Part shown: positions 61,081-64,000 of the stretch, piece after piece
How positions within the stretch are numbered: position 1 is the first letter of the stretch
Layout of the letters: the number at the start of each line of letters is the position of its first letter
From: Thalassotalea psychrophila
GTDB lineage: Bacteria; Pseudomonadota; Gammaproteobacteria; Enterobacterales; Alteromonadaceae
Length of the DNA stretch: 64,000 bases
NCBI RefSeq assembly: GCF_031583595.1
Contig: NZ_CP134145.1
Coordinates: forward strand, 124,001 to 188,000
Direction: 5' to 3'
The notes under the pieces: generated by a model
What the model was told of the DNA's origin: nothing
The model's input: only the letters and a program-made list of their open reading frames with translations
The model's database searches: none
Position numbers and translations under genes: made by a program

Positions 61081-63696
61081 TTATTTTTTCTTGCTTAGAA
61101 GTATAGCAATGAATTTTGAGCGGTGAGAAAGCCAATGTAGCTCTCTTTTAAGTGAAAATTTATTGATGCATTGAATCAATTCTCGACCGAGATTCACTAA
61201 AGTATTGTCCCTCTCATCAGCTCTAATATTTTCATGGGTAATAAATTTATCCGCATTGCAATTTATCAGTTCTTTAGGTGCTAAGTTTTGCATTAATATT
61301 GCCAATATTCTTGTATAGGTAGATTTGTTATCGCTTTGTAAGTACTTTTCTACATAGCTATAAATGTCATTGGCTTTATTTAATAATAACTCACTACGTT
61401 GGTGATCATACATTGCCGCATCGAGCAAAATATTTGCTTTACGAACGTCTTGAGCAACCCATGTATTATTTGGAAACTCTAATTTATCTGGCTGATTTAA
61501 ATATACATCCTCATTATTCAGCATCCAGTTTGCGTAATGTAGGAAACTGGATTTTATTTTTTGAAAAGAGTTATCTATTTGGCCATAGGTGTTTTTCACC
61601 TGTAAATATCGACTAACTGATTGCAAAAATATCGTATAAAACCAGGTTAATTCCGGCTCATCTAACTTTAAATTATCTATGTTATCTGAGCATGCGATGG
61701 TGTGTTCTATAACGTATTCTGCTTGAACTAAAAATGAGTTGTTTAGCGTTAATTCATAGCTGTTTAACAGTGAAACTACATAGTTCCCCGTGCCCCGATC
61801 TAACGGATAACGATTTCGGAGGATATTTTTTTTATCTACCGCTTTGTGATGTTTCAGGGCGAAAATAAATTCACAAAATGTTGCTGTACCTTCATATGTG
61901 GTCTTTATCCACTGAGTTAATGATAAAACTGCTTGTTTGGATGTCTCATCGCCGGTAAGTAAATAGTGGTAGTATAAACCTGTTGTATAGCAATGTTGTC
62001 CTCCTGGGCCACCTCCTCCTTGGTGCTCCTGATAAGCTCCAAGTTTGTGTTCTTTTGAAAAGGTTCGATGAGTAGAAGTTGCAGCACTTAAGTAATGATC
62101 GGTATGCCAAAACATACCACCGTTATATACCTCTTTATCTTTTGTGGTTCGATAAATGTCGATATCTTTAATGTGTTGTGCCAAATCTTCTGCCAAAGAA
62201 AAGTATCTGCAATCTTGTGTTAGCAAATACATTTTTAAAAATCCATATAATGGATCATATTGATTGTTGTAGTGAGAAATAAGAGGCTCTTCGCCCTGAT
62301 ATTCCAGCTCTTCATGATCGGCATATAGATCACCAAAGTTTCGCCAACCATAGTCGTCTATCCGCTCACGTTTTTTAAAAAAATCATTATCGCTATCAAT
62401 CCCTTTAGCAATAATAGATGACAGGTTGTTGTTTAACGTTGCCACACAAACTTGTTCGTTAACTTTGGTTGATTCGAGGTAAGCGAGTTCAATATGACAT
62501 TCCAGTGACGATCTTGGCCAAGCGGTCATCTGCTTAATATTTGAAAAGTTGATGAAACAGCATTGAGTTTTACTTTCTCCAGGTTGTAATTCATAACTAG
62601 TATTTTGTGAAGGAAACAAGCAAAGCTTTATTGAATCAGTTGTAGCATGGATAGCTGAGGGAAAGTTTTGCCAAAAATTTTGTTGCAATACATGAATAGC
62701 TTCATGCTTATTATTCATTACACCAGCACAGGGATTGATGCGCTGGCCTGTTATTTCTTCTTTGTCATCAATAACTATTTTATAGCCGTTTCCATGACTA
62801 TCAATTTTTCCGTAACGGTTAATATGGTTTTTACTAAACCGGTTTTCTCCACCACTATTGTGTTGGAATATTTGCAGTTCTTGCTGAGCAGAGATATCGC
62901 TATTTTTATGTGGTTGATAAAGATTAATGCTATCGCCATTTTTTATCATCAATTTTAAACTTAATGATTTGAAAAACACTGAATTTTCGTCACCTAAATC
63001 CCACTGCCCGCCAGGATGATTGGCAGCATTTGGGTTATGGATGGTCAAATCGCATTTGATCATATGTTGTTCATTGTAAAATTTGAAAATGGCTGTAAAT
63101 TTAATATGTTCTTGTTCTTGTTCTTGTTCTTGTTCTTGTTCTTGTTCGTTTTCGACAAACTCACCTTCAATTTTTAATTCTTTGCTGATAATTGAACATT
63201 GCTTAATAAACGATATTTTACCTATTTGTACTGCAACAATTTTGTTTTTATCATTGATGAATTCAAGTTTGCTGCTGTGTAATTTTAAATGTGTATTTTC
63301 ATCAGTTTGACTCAGAGTGAAATTGTTTTTATCCAACACAAAATTACCTGAATTCGTTGTTATCGTTATTTGTTCAGGTAGTTCAGTAATTGAGATTGGT
63401 TTAATTGAAGAGCAACAACTTTCTGTTGTTTTTTGTGTATGTTTTTTGAGGAAAATAATGGCTTGCTGATTTTTTTTTAGCGAATAATTAAATTCGAGTT
63501 TTCCCCATTTGATAGAGTTATCAGGCCATAGCGTGAGGGAAGTTAAGTTAAATACTAATACTCTTTGCTCACAATCGATAAGCCAAATGTCATCACTTGA
63601 AAATACTTCACCTTGTTTAAACGGCAAACCAATCAGTATCGGCTCATTAACGGTATCAATGGAGTTGCTTTCTTTAAGAGTTAATATTGCAACCAT
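61081..63696 (-). CDS. Exo-rhamnogalacturonan-lyase-like protein (PcRGLX/YetA type)
   Basis: This 871-residue protein has an N-terminal region with EPILIGLPFKQGEVFSSDDI, WLIDCEQRV and LTLWPDNSIKWGKLEF, the pattern of the PcRGLX/YetA RIFT-barrel domain of PL26-type lyases. A beta-sandwich region follows, then a C-terminal alpha/alpha toroid-like region (about 470-820) with HTDHYLSAATSTHRTFSKEH and GGGGPGGQHCYTTGLYYHYLLTG. There is no signal peptide, so it is cytosolic or exported by other means. A Glu-Gln repeat encoded by a DNA microsatellite lies near residue 190. It may trim or modify the EPS. Confidence 0.65.
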   Translation of the reverse strand: MVAILTLKESNSIDTVNEPILIGLPFKQGEVFSSDDIWLIDCEQRVLVFNLTSLTLWPDNSIKWGKLEFNYSLKKNQQAIIFLKKHTQKTTESCCSSIKPISITELPEQITITTNSGNFVLDKNNFTLSQTDENTHLKLHSSKLEFINDKNKIVAVQIGKISFIKQCSIISKELKIEGEFVENEQEQEQEQEQEQEHIKFTAIFKFYNEQHMIKCDLTIHNPNAANHPGGQWDLGDENSVFFKSLSLKLMIKNGDSINLYQPHKNSDISAQQELQIFQHNSGGENRFSKNHINRYGKIDSHGNGYKIVIDDKEEITGQRINPCAGVMNNKHEAIHVLQQNFWQNFPSAIHATTDSIKLCLFPSQNTSYELQPGESKTQCCFINFSNIKQMTAWPRSSLECHIELAYLESTKVNEQVCVATLNNNLSSIIAKGIDSDNDFFKKRERIDDYGWRNFGDLYADHEELEYQGEEPLISHYNNQYDPLYGFLKMYLLTQDCRYFSLAEDLAQHIKDIDIYRTTKDKEVYNGGMFWHTDHYLSAATSTHRTFSKEHKLGAYQEHQGGGGPGGQHCYTTGLYYHYLLTGDETSKQAVLSLTQWIKTTYEGTATFCEFIFALKHHKAVDKKNILRNRYPLDRGTGNYVVSLLNSYELTLNNSFLVQAEYVIEHTIACSDNIDNLKLDEPELTWFYTIFLQSVSRYLQVKNTYGQIDNSFQKIKSSFLHYANWMLNNEDVYLNQPDKLEFPNNTWVAQDVRKANILLDAAMYDHQRSELLLNKANDIYSYVEKYLQSDNKSTYTRILAILMQNLAPKELINCNADKFITHENIRADERDNTLVNLGRELIQCINKFSLKRELHWLSHRSKFIAILLSKKK
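63109..63147. repeat. TTCTTG hexanucleotide microsatellite (6.5 units)
   Basis: Six and a half perfect TTCTTG units lie within the lyase-like gene and encode alternating Gln and Glu. Slippage would change the protein by dipeptides without changing the frame. Confidence 0.9.
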
Positions 63697-63698
63697 AG

Positions 63699-64000
63699 CT
63701 AACCTTTTATTGCCTTTTTACAGTGGCGGCCAAGCTGTTCAATTTTATATTTAAGTAATGGTTTTTGAAAGCTGACTTTATATAAGTCCTCTTTGCGAGT
63801 TGCTAAACTTGCTTTATAAGGTTCACTGCCTCCCATAAAATCGTAATAATCAAAGTTGTGGTCTAAATAATATTGAACGCAAAGGGCATGGCCGACGAGG
63901 CCCGGCTTTAATTTATTGTGATTCGCCTTTGTTAAAGCCGATAAATAAAAATAGACTTTGTTTCGATACTTATAATTATAAAAATATGCGATAACTTGTT
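63699..64000 (-). CDS. GNAT/FemAB-like acetyltransferase, C-terminal part
   Basis: This gene is truncated by the window edge. The 100 visible C-terminal residues read KPGLVGHALCVQYYLDHNFDYYDFMGGSEPYKASLA in overlapping parts, the pattern of CelD/BcsL-type GNAT acyltransferases that are common in exopolysaccharide loci. The stop TAG (63699-63701) lies 2 bases before the ATG of the lyase-like gene, so the two are coupled. It probably acylates a sugar or lipid-linked intermediate. Confidence 0.7.
   Translation of the reverse strand, partial: QVIAYFYNYKYRNKVYFYLSALTKANHNKLKPGLVGHALCVQYYLDHNFDYYDFMGGSEPYKASLATRKEDLYKVSFQKPLLKYKIEQLGRHCKKAIKG

Overview
The window looks like chromosomal DNA of a low-GC marine gammaproteobacterium of the Alteromonadales, most like Colwelliaceae (Colwellia or Thalassotalea type). 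The reasons are the AT-rich codon use, a complete exosortase A (XrtA/EpsH) exopolysaccharide locus, a GlyGly-CTERM surface protein, several sulfotransferases and thrombospondin type-3 calcium repeats. This placement is inference from gene content; no 16S or other taxonomic marker is present.

Positions 1-13.9 kb are an accessory island. A plus-strand run of genes (610-5346) encodes an HUH-type nuclease-like protein, a PD-(D/E)XK-like protein, an unknown protein, a tRNA-guanine transglycosylase (TGT/DpdA)-like enzyme and two small unknown proteins. It is followed by a short tyrosine recombinase on the minus strand. A second module (7.3-10.2 kb) encodes an Ada-type metal-binding protein, an HNH endonuclease, a SAM methyltransferase, a GIY-YIG protein and an unlisted 52-residue acidic protein. 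It is bracketed by two copies of an approximately 86-90 bp structured direct repeat. A large serine recombinase follows at 10.7-12.7 kb. A palindromic repeat found at 12.8 kb and again over the stop codon of the TVP38-like gene at 13.9 kb is a candidate island edge.

Positions 13.9-28.1 kb hold ordinary and surface-related genes: a TVP38/DedA-like membrane protein, a tandem OB-fold SSB-like protein and a glutathione S-transferase. They are followed by a degenerate tRNA-Arg relic and a convergent two-component pair (OmpR-type regulator and beta-propeller sensor kinase). An apparent operon then encodes a sulfotransferase and a 2170-residue secreted repeat protein ending in a GlyGly-CTERM-like tail.

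Positions 28,090-32,436 are a compact 4.3 kb integrative element in the 3' end of tRNA-Arg(CCG). It has a 26-bp att duplication, a P4-type integrase, an AlpA-like regulator, two small proteins, a Rep-like HUH protein and a lipoprotein cargo gene. A perfect 28-bp palindrome lies between integrase and alpA.

From 32.7 kb to the right end lies an XrtA-associated exopolysaccharide locus. PrsK/PrsR provide regulation. The ATPase, outer-membrane barrel, BY-kinase, chain-length protein and Wza-like lipoprotein provide export. The initiating sugar transferase, deacetylase and exosortase A sit on the plus strand. A long minus-strand operon (about 17 kb) carries glycosyltransferases, sulfotransferases, Wzx flippase, Wzy-like polymerase, transglutaminase-like protein, asparagine-synthase-like amidotransferase, two putative polysaccharide lyase/epimerase-type proteins and acyltransferases. 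The likely product is a sulfated or otherwise decorated polysaccharide. No PEP-CTERM substrate protein is seen in the window.
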